The translations under genes and the position numbers were made by a program. A stretch of DNA of 11,335 nt from Spirogloea muscicola (taxonomy: Eukaryota; Streptophyta; Zygnematophyceae; Spirogloeales; Spirogloeaceae). The notes below the pieces were generated by a model. The model worked only from the letters and a program-made list of their open reading frames with translations. It was not told where the DNA came from and did not search any database. Where the stretch lies: NCBI GenBank assembly GCA_009602725.1, contig WELB01000478.1, positions 1-11,335 of the forward strand, written 5' to 3'. Below are positions 1 to 5,119 of this stretch, in pieces. Position 1 is the first letter of the stretch. Every line of letters starts with the position of its first letter.

Positions 1-280
1 GGGGTGGTCAATCAGTGGCTCTCCGAAGAGCCACTGCTGCCGTGCTCTCGCTGCGGCCTCCGGCTTTGTCAGGGGGATAGTTTTCCGGCAGCTAGTCTGT
101 CGGATCTGCGGCTCCTCACTCGTAACTACTGAGTGATCCATTGTCCCCCTGTTCTGACATAGCATCTTCCGGCCCCTTTGTAGCTGCTACACGCTTGTAG
201 GCCCCTCCGAACCTTTGTCCATTCTTTTTTGGCTGGCTTTTCGCAGCCCTTGCCCCCAATGGGTGTGCCACTTCTTCTAA
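1..280 (+). mobile_element. 5'-truncated 3' end of an RLE-type LINE (coding tail plus 3' UTR)
   Basis: The first 132 bases keep the end of the retrotransposon ORF. RALAAASGFV is read from about 41, then after a one-base frame change the tail reads ASLSDLRLLTRNY and stops at TGA 130-132. The same C-terminal peptide recurs across the window and matches the end of the 7815-9497 reverse transcriptase. The 3' UTR follows, with the recurrent CCGAACCTTTGTCCATTC block (about 206-223), the hairpin GGCTG(N8)CAGCC at 231-248, and the terminus CCCAATGGGTGTGCCACTTCTTC. The left edge of the window cuts the copy. A perfect 8-bp hairpin (GTGGCTCT/AGAGCCAC, 15-34) lies just before the coding tail. The frameshift makes this a dead copy. 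Confidence 0.7.
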
Positions 281-378
281 GAGGGAGGGTGAGGAAAGAA
301 GGAAAAAGCTTCCAGGAGAGAATGGTAGCTGAGGAAAGGAATGTGGATTGGGCGTTGGGGGGAAATGGTCAAAGTGAA

Positions 379-470
379 GGACGCTTCCAGGAGGATGGCT
401 GTGAGAGGCCAGCCAAGAAAATACAAAAATCGAAGGGGGCCAGGGAAAGCGCTATATCACACAGGGAATC
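379..470 (-). mobile_element. LINE 3' UTR remnant, minus strand
   Basis: Read on the minus strand, this holds TGTGATATAGCGC, a CTGGCCCCCTTCGA block and then TGGCTGGCCTCTCACAGCC, which is the 3' UTR hairpin of the family. The terminus CTGGAAGCGTCC resembles the GGAAGCGCGTTTC termini at 2341 and 4650. No coding tail is left. Boundaries are by eye. Confidence 0.5.
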
Positions 471-684
471 AAGTACTGCGGGGCAGCGCTGGCAAGGGCG
501 GCGTCGGCGGGCGGTGCGGCGACCACCGGACGCACCCCACCGGAGCTGCAGCAGCGGGCGGGGGGCGCAGGACACGGAAGCTTCGGGTGCGCCGGGGGGT
601 ATATGGCGCGGGGGCCGGGCCGGGGCCGGGGGAGACAGAGGGAAGAGATTTGAAAGGGATTGTGGACTGGGCGAGGGACTCAGA
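471..684. other. GC-rich stretch with no supported gene
   Basis: This segment is rich in CGG, GGGGCC and GGCGGG strings, and overlapping frames on both strands stay open only because of composition. None of the predicted peptides shows a recognisable domain. It separates two retroelement 3'-end remnants and could be an inserted GC-rich repeat or a decayed GC-rich unique segment. I see no RNA gene in it. Confidence 0.35.
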
Positions 685-708
685 CTCAATGGGCGAGCCC
701 TTCTTCTC
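685..708 (+). mobile_element. isolated LINE 3'-terminal remnant
   Basis: The bases CTCAATGGGCGAGCCCTTCTTC are the subfamily I terminus also seen at the end of the copies at 4254-4335 and 10131-10311. The hairpin that normally precedes it is missing, so this is a very short 5'-truncated copy or the far side of a disrupted one. Confidence 0.45.
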
Positions 709-810
709 AGATGGTGGTGGCCCAAGGCTGGCTCGCAACAAGCGAGGCGCTAATTGACAGCCGCACGCGCCGCCGCTAGGGCGCCAATCGTTAGCGGAGG
801 CCTCTACGAA

Positions 811-1080
811 GAAAGGGCTCGCCCATTGAGGATAGGGGCTGGACAAGCCAGCCCAAAAAAGAATGAACAAAGAACGAGAAGGGGGCCAGAGGAAGCCAGA
901 GGAAGCGCTAAGAAACCAAAGCAGACAAAGAAAGAAAGCAGCTACAAATCACTCAGTAACCCCTGCTAAGCAGCCGCAAATCAGAGAGGCTAGGGTCCTG
1001 GAAGTGGGTCCCCTGGACAGAGCCAGAGGCAGCAGCGAGGGCTCTCCCGGCACGAAGGTGCAGCGCACGCCCAGCATGGC
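811..1080 (-). mobile_element. 5'-truncated RLE LINE 3' end, subfamily I
   Basis: On the minus strand an open tail of about 37 codons (1066 down to the TGA at 953-955) begins ALHLRAGRALAAASG and ends DPSLSDLRLLSRGY. The 3' UTR then runs through TTGTAGCTGCTTTC, a TTAGCGCTTCC block, TTCATTCTTTTTTGGGCTGGC, the hairpin partner CAGCCC and the terminus CTCAATGGGCGAGCCCTTTCTTC at about 811. This copy is closely similar to those at 3680-3984, 4086-4240 (UTR) and 10131-10311. Its coding part has no stop before the family stop codon, so it is one of the better-kept tails. Upstream of 1070 the similarity to the other copies fades. Confidence 0.75.
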
Positions 1081-1375
1081 AAACGTGGGCGTGCAGACAG
1101 CGGTGGGCCCCGCCATAGGCCTGAAGCGGACAGGCCTGGCACCATGCCAGGCGTGCCGGCCCAGCCGCTAAGTGGCTCAGGCGGGAGCCAATGGATCTGG
1201 CCCACCGTCCACATTGTGCATTGTGCGTGGGGCCGGGGACCCCGCAAGTGAGCCTGCCACGTGGCGCGACGCAGCTCGGACCGAACCGCTCAGCGGCCGC
1301 CGGGTATCAGGGCATGATTGGGTCCGACCTGGCTGTTGTTTGAGGAGGGCAAGCGCGCGGTGCCCGGCGGTGGCC
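1081..1375. other. unassigned GC-rich interval
   Basis: No supported gene, repeat or RNA is visible. Short frames are open on both strands but overlap each other and show no domain. The minus-strand frame upstream of the 811-1080 tail may be decayed LINE coding sequence, but I cannot align it with confidence. Confidence 0.3.
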
Positions 1376-1431
1376 AAATTCAACTAACACGTCAGAATAT
1401 ATGTGCGCTTTTCTGGCCCCTAGAAAGAGGC

Positions 1432-1500
1432 TGGCCCCTTCGAACGGTAATCATTCTTTTTCCTGGGCTGGCCTCTCATAGCCATTGCCGTCCATAGAAA
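1432..1500 (+). mobile_element. LINE 3' UTR remnant
   Basis: The order CCCCTTCGAACGGTAATCATTCTTTTTCC, GGGCTGGCCTCTCATAGCC and TTGCCGTCCATAGAAAG matches the family's pre-hairpin block, hairpin and terminus. The hairpin carries a T instead of C in its 3' arm (CATAGCC), which weakens the stem. No coding tail precedes it. Confidence 0.5.
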
Positions 1501-1516
1501 GTGGGTTCCTCATAAA

Positions 1517-1592
1517 GGGGGCAAGGGCTGTGAAAGAAGAAAAGCGCGTCCAAATTGAAAGAAGAGAAGTGGCTCTCCCAATGGCCAGCCCG
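1517..1592 (-). mobile_element. two short LINE 3'-terminal fragments, minus strand
   Basis: On the minus strand, CTTTCACAGCCCTTGCCCCC (about 1524-1545) and GGGCTGGCCATTGGGAGAGCCAC (about 1568-1592) are pieces of the subfamily II terminus seen intact at 5200-5245. In the second piece the hairpin loop and 3' arm are deleted, so the 5' arm joins the terminal block directly. Confidence 0.45.
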
Positions 1593-1663
1593 AAAGGAGA
1601 ACACTTCCCATATTGACAGCGGTGGCTGTGAGGATAAGTCGTGTATTTGAAACAAACGAAGGC

Positions 1664-1806
1664 CAATGGCCAATGGCTGTGAGAGGCCAGCCCAAAACCC
1701 AAAACCCTAAATCCTGAAAGGAATGGGTAAGGTCTGAAACGGCCGGATGGCTCAAGAAGCAAGATACTAGTCGCTAAAACGTCAGCAAGTAGGCTCTCAG
1801 TAACCG
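1664..1806 (-). mobile_element. LINE 3' UTR copy, long-UTR (subfamily III) type
   Basis: On the minus strand the order is GGTTACTGAGAGCC (end of the coding tail), CTTGCTGACG, ACTAGTATCTTGCTTC, GCCATCCGGCC, TCAGACCTTACCCATTCC and then GGGCTGGCCTCTCACAGCCATTGG. The same order occurs on the plus strand at 2231-2345 and 4672-4810, which defines this UTR type. A telomere-like stretch (TTTAGGGTTTTGGG on the minus strand, about 1693-1712) sits between the pre-hairpin block and the hairpin and is absent from the other copies. Confidence 0.6.
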
Positions 1807-1836
1807 GAAAGAATTGACAAGGTTCGAAGAGGGCCA
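1807..1836 (-). mobile_element. adjoining LINE UTR fragment at a tail-tail junction
   Basis: On the minus strand CCCTCTTCGAACCTTGTCAATTC is the pre-hairpin block of the family, joined directly to the GGTTACTGAG tail of the copy at 1664-1806 where a hairpin would be expected. This is a junction between two copies. Confidence 0.4.
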
Positions 1837-1871
1837 AAACCGCTGTCTCAGAAGTGGGGTAAGATGAATAT

Positions 1872-1935
1872 TTGCACCTGCGTGCTGGCCGTGCTCTCGA
1901 TGCCGCCTCTGGCTTTTGTCAGGGGGATTGCTTTC
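1872..1935 (+). pseudogene. left half of an interrupted LINE coding tail
   Basis: The plus strand reads LHLRAGRALDAASGF followed by a GGGGGATTGCTTTCC segment that corresponds to GGGGGATAGTTTTCC in the copy at 1-132. Here the expected continuation (GCAGCTAGT...SDLRLLTR) is replaced by an upstream part of another copy. The missing continuation reappears at about 2359. This half is the older, interrupted copy. Confidence 0.6.
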
Positions 1936-2358
1936 CGATGTCGGTGTCCACGGGGCGTTTGGGACGCGATGGCTTGACCTTCTTCAGCGCCTTGCGCGGC
2001 GTGCGGTGCCCCGCCGCCAAGGGCAGCAGAGCGAGCAGCCTGGCTACAATGCCACCAGGTCCCTTGCTCAAGTGTTCCGGATGCGCTTGGCCATTTCCTT
2101 GCAGCGGTCCCTTGCCTTCGCTGTCCACTTGCGTGCAGGTCGCGTCTTCGCTGCTGCCTCCGGTTTCAGTGAGGGCGACGTCTATCCGCCTGCTAGTTAC
2201 TCCGACTTGCACTTACTGACTCGAGGTTACTGAGAGCCCCCTTGCTGCTGTCTTCGCAATTAGTATCTTGCTTTTTGCGCCATCCAGCCCCTCCCGACCT
2301 TGTGCATTCTTTGGGCTGGGCTCTCACAGCCATCAGTCAAATTGGAAGCGCGTTTCTT
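1936..2358 (+). mobile_element. RLE LINE 3' end inserted into an older tail
   Basis: About 98 codons (1937-2233, stop TGA 2231-2233) are homologous to the last 75-80 residues of the 7815-9497 protein. VHGAFGTRWLDLLQRLA aligns with YGGYGTKWSALLHRLA, FRMRLAISLQRS with FRMRLSLSLQRS, and HLRAGRVFAAASGF with HQRAGRALAQANGF. The tail then ends YSDLHLLTRGY. The 3' UTR is the long type (CTTGCTGCTGTCTTCGCAAT, TTTTTGCGCCATCC, GACCTTGTGCATTC, hairpin GGGCTGGGCTCTCACAGCC), ending AATTGGAAGCGCGTTTCTTC. The coding part is open throughout, which suggests a fairly young insertion. It is the longest coding fragment of the family here besides the main ORF. Confidence 0.7.
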
Positions 2359-2510
2359 CTTTTCAGCTGGTAGTTTTCGGATGTGCGGCTCCTCACTCGT
2401 TGGTTGCTGAGTGATTTGTCCATAGAGCTTTATCTGGCCCCTCCGAACTTTGTTCATTCTTTTTTCTGGGCTGGCCTATCACAGCCACTGCTCTCACCTG
2501 GAAGTGTCTT
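2359..2510 (+). mobile_element. right half of the interrupted LINE tail plus its 3' UTR
   Basis: CTTTTCAGCTGGTAGTTTTCGGATGTGCGGCTCCTCACTCG resumes the tail interrupted at 1935 and matches 92-123 of the first copy. It is followed by a short UTR (GTGATTTGTCC, CCCCTCCGAACTTTGTTCATTC), the hairpin GGGCTGGCCTATCACAGCC (about 2467-2486) and the terminus CTCACCTGGAAGTGTC. Several substitutions break the reading frame. Confidence 0.55.
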
Positions 2511-2529
2511 TTCCTAATTGAAAGAGCTT

Positions 2530-2612
2530 TTCAGCCCCTTCGGACATTGGTCAATTGATGTCGAGCTAGTTCTTTACAGCCCGTGCCCCCTTGGTGAGAG
2601 CCACTTTCACAT
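2530..2612 (+). mobile_element. diverged LINE 3' UTR remnant
   Basis: CAGCCCCTTCGGACATTGGTCAATT is the pre-hairpin block. The 5' hairpin arm is degraded (GAGCTAGTTC in place of GGGCTGGC), and the terminus CAGCCCGTGCCCCCTTGGTGAGAGCCACTTTC is subfamily II. This is an old copy. Confidence 0.45.
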
Positions 2613-2633
2613 GCTACGGGGACCATATGTAAC

Positions 2634-2694
2634 AGTGAGATAGGCCGGCTGAAGGGGGCCTTCAGTACTTACGAGTGAGCACATGCATATCCGA
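2634..2694 (-). mobile_element. LINE coding tail remnant, same subtype as the main RT ORF
   Basis: The minus strand from 2694 reads SDMHVLTRKY and stops at TGA (complement of 2662-2664), followed by a GGCCCCCTTCAGCCGGC segment. The DMHVLTR form is shared only with the out-of-frame tail after the main ORF (about 7785-7815), so this fragment belongs to that subtype. Upstream of about 2700 nothing is recognisable. Confidence 0.5.
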
Positions 2695-2953
2695 AGGTTA
2701 AAATGGCGTAGCTCGAGGTCGAGGAGGACGGAGGCTGTGATAACCAACTAAATGGAACTGTATCAGGTGATGGATGGCCTGAGTGGCCAAGTGCTAAGGA
2801 GGCGAGGGGGAGTGTGGGGGGGGTGGTATTTGGAGGGAGGGAGCGCGCTCTGCGAGCCTTGAAGCTGCTGCCTCTCCAAAGCAAGCTCATTCCCACACCC
2901 TGCAGTGTGCTTGCTGGGCAGCCTTAGGCCACCCCGATCCCAGGGCTGACACC
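2695..2953. other. unassigned interval upstream of the 2954 ORF
   Basis: No repeat family member is evident. If the 2954 ORF is real this would hold its promoter and 5' UTR, but I see no convincing TATA box. The last 70 bases (AGCTCATTCCCACACC... to GACACC) are plausible 5' UTR. The minus-strand frame here shows no domain. Confidence 0.3.
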
Positions 2954-3319
2954 ATGGCGACTGCTGAGCCAAGCCGGCTTGCGGTCTTGCTCCTAGCTAC
3001 TGCCGCCTTCGCATTCTGCATTCCCGGCAGCGAAAGTGCCAAGGAGGAACTGGATTACGTTTTCCTCAATGACGAGACAGGAGAGATGCACCAGGCCAAG
3101 GTTCTTTCAAGTGGCATGACGACAGACTCACTAGACTGCATCCTGGTCCATTGTACCAGCTGCACCTCCAAGGGTTTCTTCTTCAAATGGCACGCCCTCT
3201 GTCGGCAGCCGGCGCCGGCGCCGTCGCGGCGGGCAGCCGGCGCCTGCCGCGGNGACGTCGCCGGTAGCCGGCCCGTCAGGCGCGCCGGGAGTCGTGGAGA
3301 AGGCGCGCGGTTCGCATGA
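2954..3319 (+). CDS. putative secreted protein, first exon or 3'-truncated gene fragment
   Basis: The ATG sits in a strong eukaryotic start context (GACACCATGGCG). Residues 1 to about 29 look like a signal peptide: a short polar start, then LAVLLLATAAFAF and a polar AxA-like region ending SESA. Residues 30-85 form an ordinary soluble segment with acidic and hydroxyl residues and cysteines at 62, 67, 70 and 83, suggesting a disulfide-bonded extracellular domain. I do not recognise the family. From about residue 85 the frame enters a GC-rich repeat that holds an ambiguous base (residue 100 is undetermined), and the reading there is probably not genuine coding. The true protein may splice before this point (the AAGGTTCTTTC near 3100 could be a donor) or the gene may have been broken by the repeat. 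Function unknown. Confidence 0.4.
   Translation: MATAEPSRLAVLLLATAAFAFCIPGSESAKEELDYVFLNDETGEMHQAKVLSSGMTTDSLDCILVHCTSCTSKGFFFKWHALCRQPAPAPSRRAAGACRXDVAGSRPVRRAGSRGEGARFA
3195..3300. repeat. GC-rich repeat with one ambiguous base
   Basis: A run of GCCGGCG, GCGCCGGC and CGTCGCGGCGGG blocks, with the only N of the window at 3253. The CGTCGCGGCGGG block also occurs at about 7178-7189. Alternating GCCGGC palindromes would fold strongly and may have caused the ambiguous call. Confidence 0.45.
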
Positions 3320-3375
3320 AATTAAAGAAGACAGAACTATGAAAGGGAGGACAATACAATTCAAGCCAATACATT
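3297..3375 (+). repeat. dispersed segment shared with the 3' flank of the RT ORF
   Basis: GGCGCGCGGTTCGCATGAAATT followed by GAAAGGGAGGACAAT matches GGCGCGCGGTGCGCATGAAATTGAAAGGGAGGCCAAT at about 7689-7725. An extra stretch (AAAGAAGACAGAACTAT) is present here. At 7689 it lies in the putative 3' UTR of the reverse-transcriptase copy, in reverse orientation to that element. Confidence 0.5.
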
Positions 3376-3401
3376 ACAGTACACTTACATGACAATACAA
3401 T

Positions 3402-3440
3402 ACAGCCCTTGCCCCCTTTGGGAGAGCCACTTCTTCTAAT
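3402..3440 (+). mobile_element. LINE 3'-terminal remnant, subfamily II
   Basis: CAGCCCTTGCCCCCTTTGGGAGAGCCACTTCTTCT is the subfamily II terminus, starting at the 3' arm of the hairpin. The preceding 5' arm is missing and the flanking DNA is AC/AT-rich (ACAATACAATACA). Confidence 0.45.
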
Positions 3441-3560
3441 ACGTTGTTCAGGCAAAAAGTAGTGCACGGAAAGAAAGAATATGGTGGAAAGACGGAATGC
3501 GATAGGCGTTGACGCCCTTTTCACCGCTTACATCGTCCACTGCTTTGGTACATTCCTTTT

Positions 3561-3679
3561 GGCTGCAGCCTCTGGCTTTCGTCAAGAGCAGTTTTGTCCG
3601 TCAAGGGATTTCCGGCGGCGTTTCAGGGCGACGTTTTCCCGCCCTCTAGCTATTCAGACTTGCACTTTCTGACTAGAAG
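3561..3679 (+). pseudogene. LINE coding tail, left part of an interrupted copy
   Basis: AAASGFRQ is read at about 3563, and after a partial repetition of the GxxFPxA segment a second frame reads GDVFPPSSYSDLHFLTR. The sequence then stops matching at the left end of an antisense copy and resumes at 3985 with CTGACTAGAAGGCTACTGAG. It was the target of the insertion at 3680-3984. Confidence 0.6.
3669..3679. repeat. target-site duplication, left copy
   Basis: CTGACTAGAAG at 3669-3679 is repeated exactly at 3985-3995, flanking the antisense retroelement copy. The last AAG could belong either to the target or to the element's 3' terminus, so the unambiguous duplication is at least 8 bp. Confidence 0.75.
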
Positions 3680-3984
3680 AAAGAGCTCGCCTATTGAGGA
3701 TAGGGGCTGGAACAGCCAGCCCAAAAAAGAACGGACAAAGTACGAGAAGGGAGCCAGGGGAAGCGCTAAGAAAAACAAGCACAAGAAGAAACAAAGCAGC
3801 TACGAATGACTCGGTAATTCCTGCTGAGCAGCCGCAGATCAGAGATGCTAGGGTCCTGGAAGTGGGTCCCCTGGACAGAGCCAGAGGCAGCAGCTAGGGC
3901 TCTTCCGGCACGAAGGTGCAGCGCACGGGCCATGGACCTCTGCAGCGAGACGGCCAAGCGCATGCGATACACTTGCGCCAGCAA
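3680..3984 (-). mobile_element. complete 5'-truncated RLE LINE insertion with target-site duplication
   Basis: A 305-bp minus-strand copy. The coding tail starts at the very 5' boundary (LAQVYRMRLAVSLQRS), passes through ALHLRAGRALAAASG and ends ISDLRLLSRNY. The family stop codon is changed from TGA to CGA (complement of 3811-3813), so the frame runs on into the UTR. The UTR has the TTAGCGCTTCC block, CGTACTTTGTCCGTTC, the hairpin GGGCTGGCTGTTCCAGCCC and the terminus AATAGGCGAGCTCTTT. The 11-bp direct repeats outside both ends show this was a discrete 5'-truncated retrotransposition event. Confidence 0.8.
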
Positions 3985-3995
3985 CTGACTAGAAG
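3985..3995. repeat. target-site duplication, right copy
   Basis: Exact second copy of CTGACTAGAAG. After it the interrupted plus-strand tail continues as GCTACTGAGAGG, as expected if one older copy was split here. Confidence 0.75.
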
Positions 3996-4046
3996 GCTAC
4001 TGAGAGGGCGAGCACTTCTTCTGCTGACAAGAGGTTACGGAGAAAG
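3996..4046 (+). pseudogene. resumed and duplicated LINE coding tail end
   Basis: GCTACTGAGAGGGCGAGCACTTCTTC is the remainder of the interrupted tail fused to a terminus. CTGCTGACAAGAGGTTACGGAG (4021-4042) is a second tail end reading LLTRGY, with the stop codon changed to GGA. The next base stretch (AAAGAGAGAAGGGCTCGCC) is the 3' end of an antisense copy, so this tail too was cut by an insertion. Confidence 0.5.
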
Positions 4047-4050
4047 AGAG

Positions 4051-4236
4051 AAGGGCTCGCCCATTGAGGATAGGGGCTGGAAAAGAAAGAAGGGGGCTCG
4101 CCCATTGAGGATAGGGGCTGGAAAAGCCAGCCCAAAAATGAATGAACAAAGTACGGGAAGGGGGGCCAGAGGAAGCGCTAAGAAAACAAAGCACACAAAG
4201 AAAGAAAGCAGCTGCAAATCACTCAGTAACCCCTGC
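4051..4236 (-). mobile_element. antisense LINE 3' end with duplicated terminus
   Basis: On the minus strand the copy starts just before the stop codon (GCAGGGGTTACTGAGTGATTTGCAGCTGC), runs through the subfamily I UTR (CTTAGCGCTTCC, CCCGTACTTTGTTCATTC) and hairpin, and ends GGGCGAGCCCCCTTCTTT. A further 33 bases of terminus are added. The stretches 4053-4085 and 4094-4126 are identical and lie 41 bases apart. Confidence 0.7.
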
Positions 4237-4265
4237 AAGAAGGGGGCTCGCCTAGCCCCCTTCTT
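4237..4265. repeat. perfect 12-bp palindrome arms with a 5-base loop
   Basis: AAGAAGGGGGCT (4237-4248) and AGCCCCCTTCTT (4254-4265) are exact reverse complements around CGCCT. They lie at the head-to-head junction of the antisense copy (4051-4236) and the sense copy (4254-4335), so the whole 4086-4335 block is a foldback structure. Confidence 0.85.
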
Positions 4266-4335
4266 GTACTTTGTTCATTCTTTTTTGGGCTGGCTGTTCC
4301 AGCCCATATCTCAACGGGCGAGCCCTTTCTTCTAG
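4254..4335 (+). mobile_element. sense LINE 3' UTR, subfamily I, inverted relative to its neighbour
   Basis: AGCCCCCTTCTTGTACTTTGTTCATTCTTTTTT, the hairpin GGGCTGGCTGTTCCAGCCC and the terminus CTCAACGGGCGAGCCCTTTCTTCT. It is 5'-truncated inside the UTR, so no coding tail remains. Confidence 0.7.
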
Positions 4336-4401
4336 GCGAGCCGCCTTGCTGCCGTCTTGGCATTTAGTACCTGGCTCTTTGCGCCATCCGGCTCCTTCCC
4401 C
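4336..4401 (+). mobile_element. long-UTR LINE remnant, left part
   Basis: CTTGCTGCCGTCTTGGCATTTAGTACCTGGC and TTTGCGCCATCCGGCTCCTTC match the long-UTR copies at 2243 and 4688. The match ends where the antisense copy at 4402 begins and appears to resume near 4596 (AGGCCTTGTCCATTCC), so this is another split copy. Confidence 0.55.
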
Positions 4402-4592
4402 TCATCGGAGGAAGAGCTCGCCCACAGAGAAGAGGGGCTGGCAAAGCCAATCCAAAAAGAATGGACAATGTCCAAAGCCAAAGAAAGAAGTGCCGAAAAA
4501 GGACTACACTACAAAGCACGAGACGGTGGAGAGGGAGATTTAGATGGATGCTCAGTATCCACGTGTGAGCAACAGCACCTCTATGGGCGAGC
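4402..4592 (-). mobile_element. antisense LINE 3' end, UTR variant with CTACACTACAAA block
   Basis: On the minus strand the tail reads VLLLTRGY and stops at TGA (complement of 4552-4554). A UTR follows with TTTGTAGTGTAGTCC, CTTTCTTTGGCTTTGGACATTGTCCATTC, the hairpin GGATTGGCTTTGCCAGCCC (one stem mismatch) and GTGGGCGAGCTCTTCCTC. The same UTR variant is at 7244-7388 and nowhere else in the window, so these two form a separate subfamily. Confidence 0.65.
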
Positions 4593-4595
4593 AAT

Positions 4596-4666
4596 TTCTT
4601 CAGGCCTTGTCCATTCCTTTGGGGCTGGCCTCTCACAGCCACCAGTCCAATTGGAAGCGCCTTAGT
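4596..4666 (+). mobile_element. long-UTR LINE remnant, right part
   Basis: AGGCCTTGTCCATTCCTTTG, the hairpin GGGCTGGCCTCTCACAGCC and the terminus CCAATTGGAAGCGCC form the end of a subfamily III copy, likely the continuation of the part at 4336-4401. Confidence 0.55.
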
Positions 4667-4669
4667 TAT

Positions 4670-4812
4670 TTCTATTGAGAGCCCCACTTGCTGACGTCTT
4701 ATAGATTAGTATCTTGCTTTAATTACTATTTTTTGCGCCATCCGGCCCTTTCAGACCTTGTCCATTCCTCCGGGCTGGCCTCTCACAGCCACTGCTGTCC
4801 ATTCTGCCATTT
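4670..4812 (+). mobile_element. long-UTR (subfamily III) LINE 3' end
   Basis: Starts at the stop region (TATTGAGAGCCCCACTTGCTGACG), then ATTAGTATCTTGCTTT, TTTTTGCGCCATCCGGCC, CAGACCTTGTCCATTCC, the hairpin GGGCTGGCCTCTCACAGCC and CACTGCTGTCC. Same order as 2231-2345 and as 1664-1806 in reverse. Confidence 0.6.
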
Positions 4813-4826
4813 CGAATAGCTGTTTT

Positions 4827-5012
4827 TTTCCGGCGGCTAGTCTTACTGACTTCCGGCTACTAACAGAGGTTAGTAAGTGATTATCCTACATAACTCCTTG
4901 CTTACTTTCTGTGTGCCAGCGCTTTTCAGCCCATTCGGACCTTGTCAGATGATTTCGGGCTGGCTGTTCACAGCCCTCGCCCCCTTTGGAAAGAGCCAAT
5001 TTGTTTGGGCTG
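4827..5012 (+). mobile_element. LINE tail and 3' UTR, subfamily II
   Basis: FPAASLTDFRLLTEVSK is read from 4827 to TGA 4878-4880. The last residues differ from the usual TRGY. The UTR includes CCATTCGGACCTTGTC, the hairpin GGGCTGGCTGTTCACAGCCC and the terminus CGCCCCCTTTGGAAAGAGCCA. It ends just before the CT microsatellite. Confidence 0.6.
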
Positions 5013-5041
5013 GCATCTCTATTTCTCTATCTCCCCCCCAC

Positions 5042-5049
5042 CCTCTCTC

Positions 5050-5117
<68 letters not shown>

Positions 5118-5119
5118 TC
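5042..5119. repeat. (CT)n microsatellite
   Basis: About 78 bases of nearly pure CT dinucleotides, with single interruptions near 5057 (GT) and 5113 (CC). It sits in the LINE UTR context, since the sequence right after it (GTGACATAGCATCTTCCGGCCCC) matches 155-178. The open frames of Arg-Glu or Ser-Leu repeats across it are composition only. Confidence 0.95.

Noticed and set aside
213-280. Recurrent hairpin followed by a T/C-rich stretch, first read as bacterial rho-independent terminators.
   Set aside because: The T run precedes the hairpin instead of following it, and the units are parts of a dispersed eukaryotic retroelement UTR.
369-870. Overlapping proline/arginine-rich frames on both strands.
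   Set aside because: GC-rich composition keeps several frames open at once. No start context, domain or homology is visible.
1451-1837. 128-residue minus-strand frame.
   Set aside because: It runs through several joined LINE UTR fragments and reads the hairpin-terminus repeats, so it is not a gene.
3683-4200. Recurrent lysine-rich peptide (SPIEDRGW...SQPKK...GSAKK) open at about 3694, 4053, 10120 and others, which looks like a conserved small protein family.
   Set aside because: It is the antisense reading of the LINE subfamily I 3' UTR. Its conservation is that of the repeat DNA, and the copies differ by frame-breaking changes.
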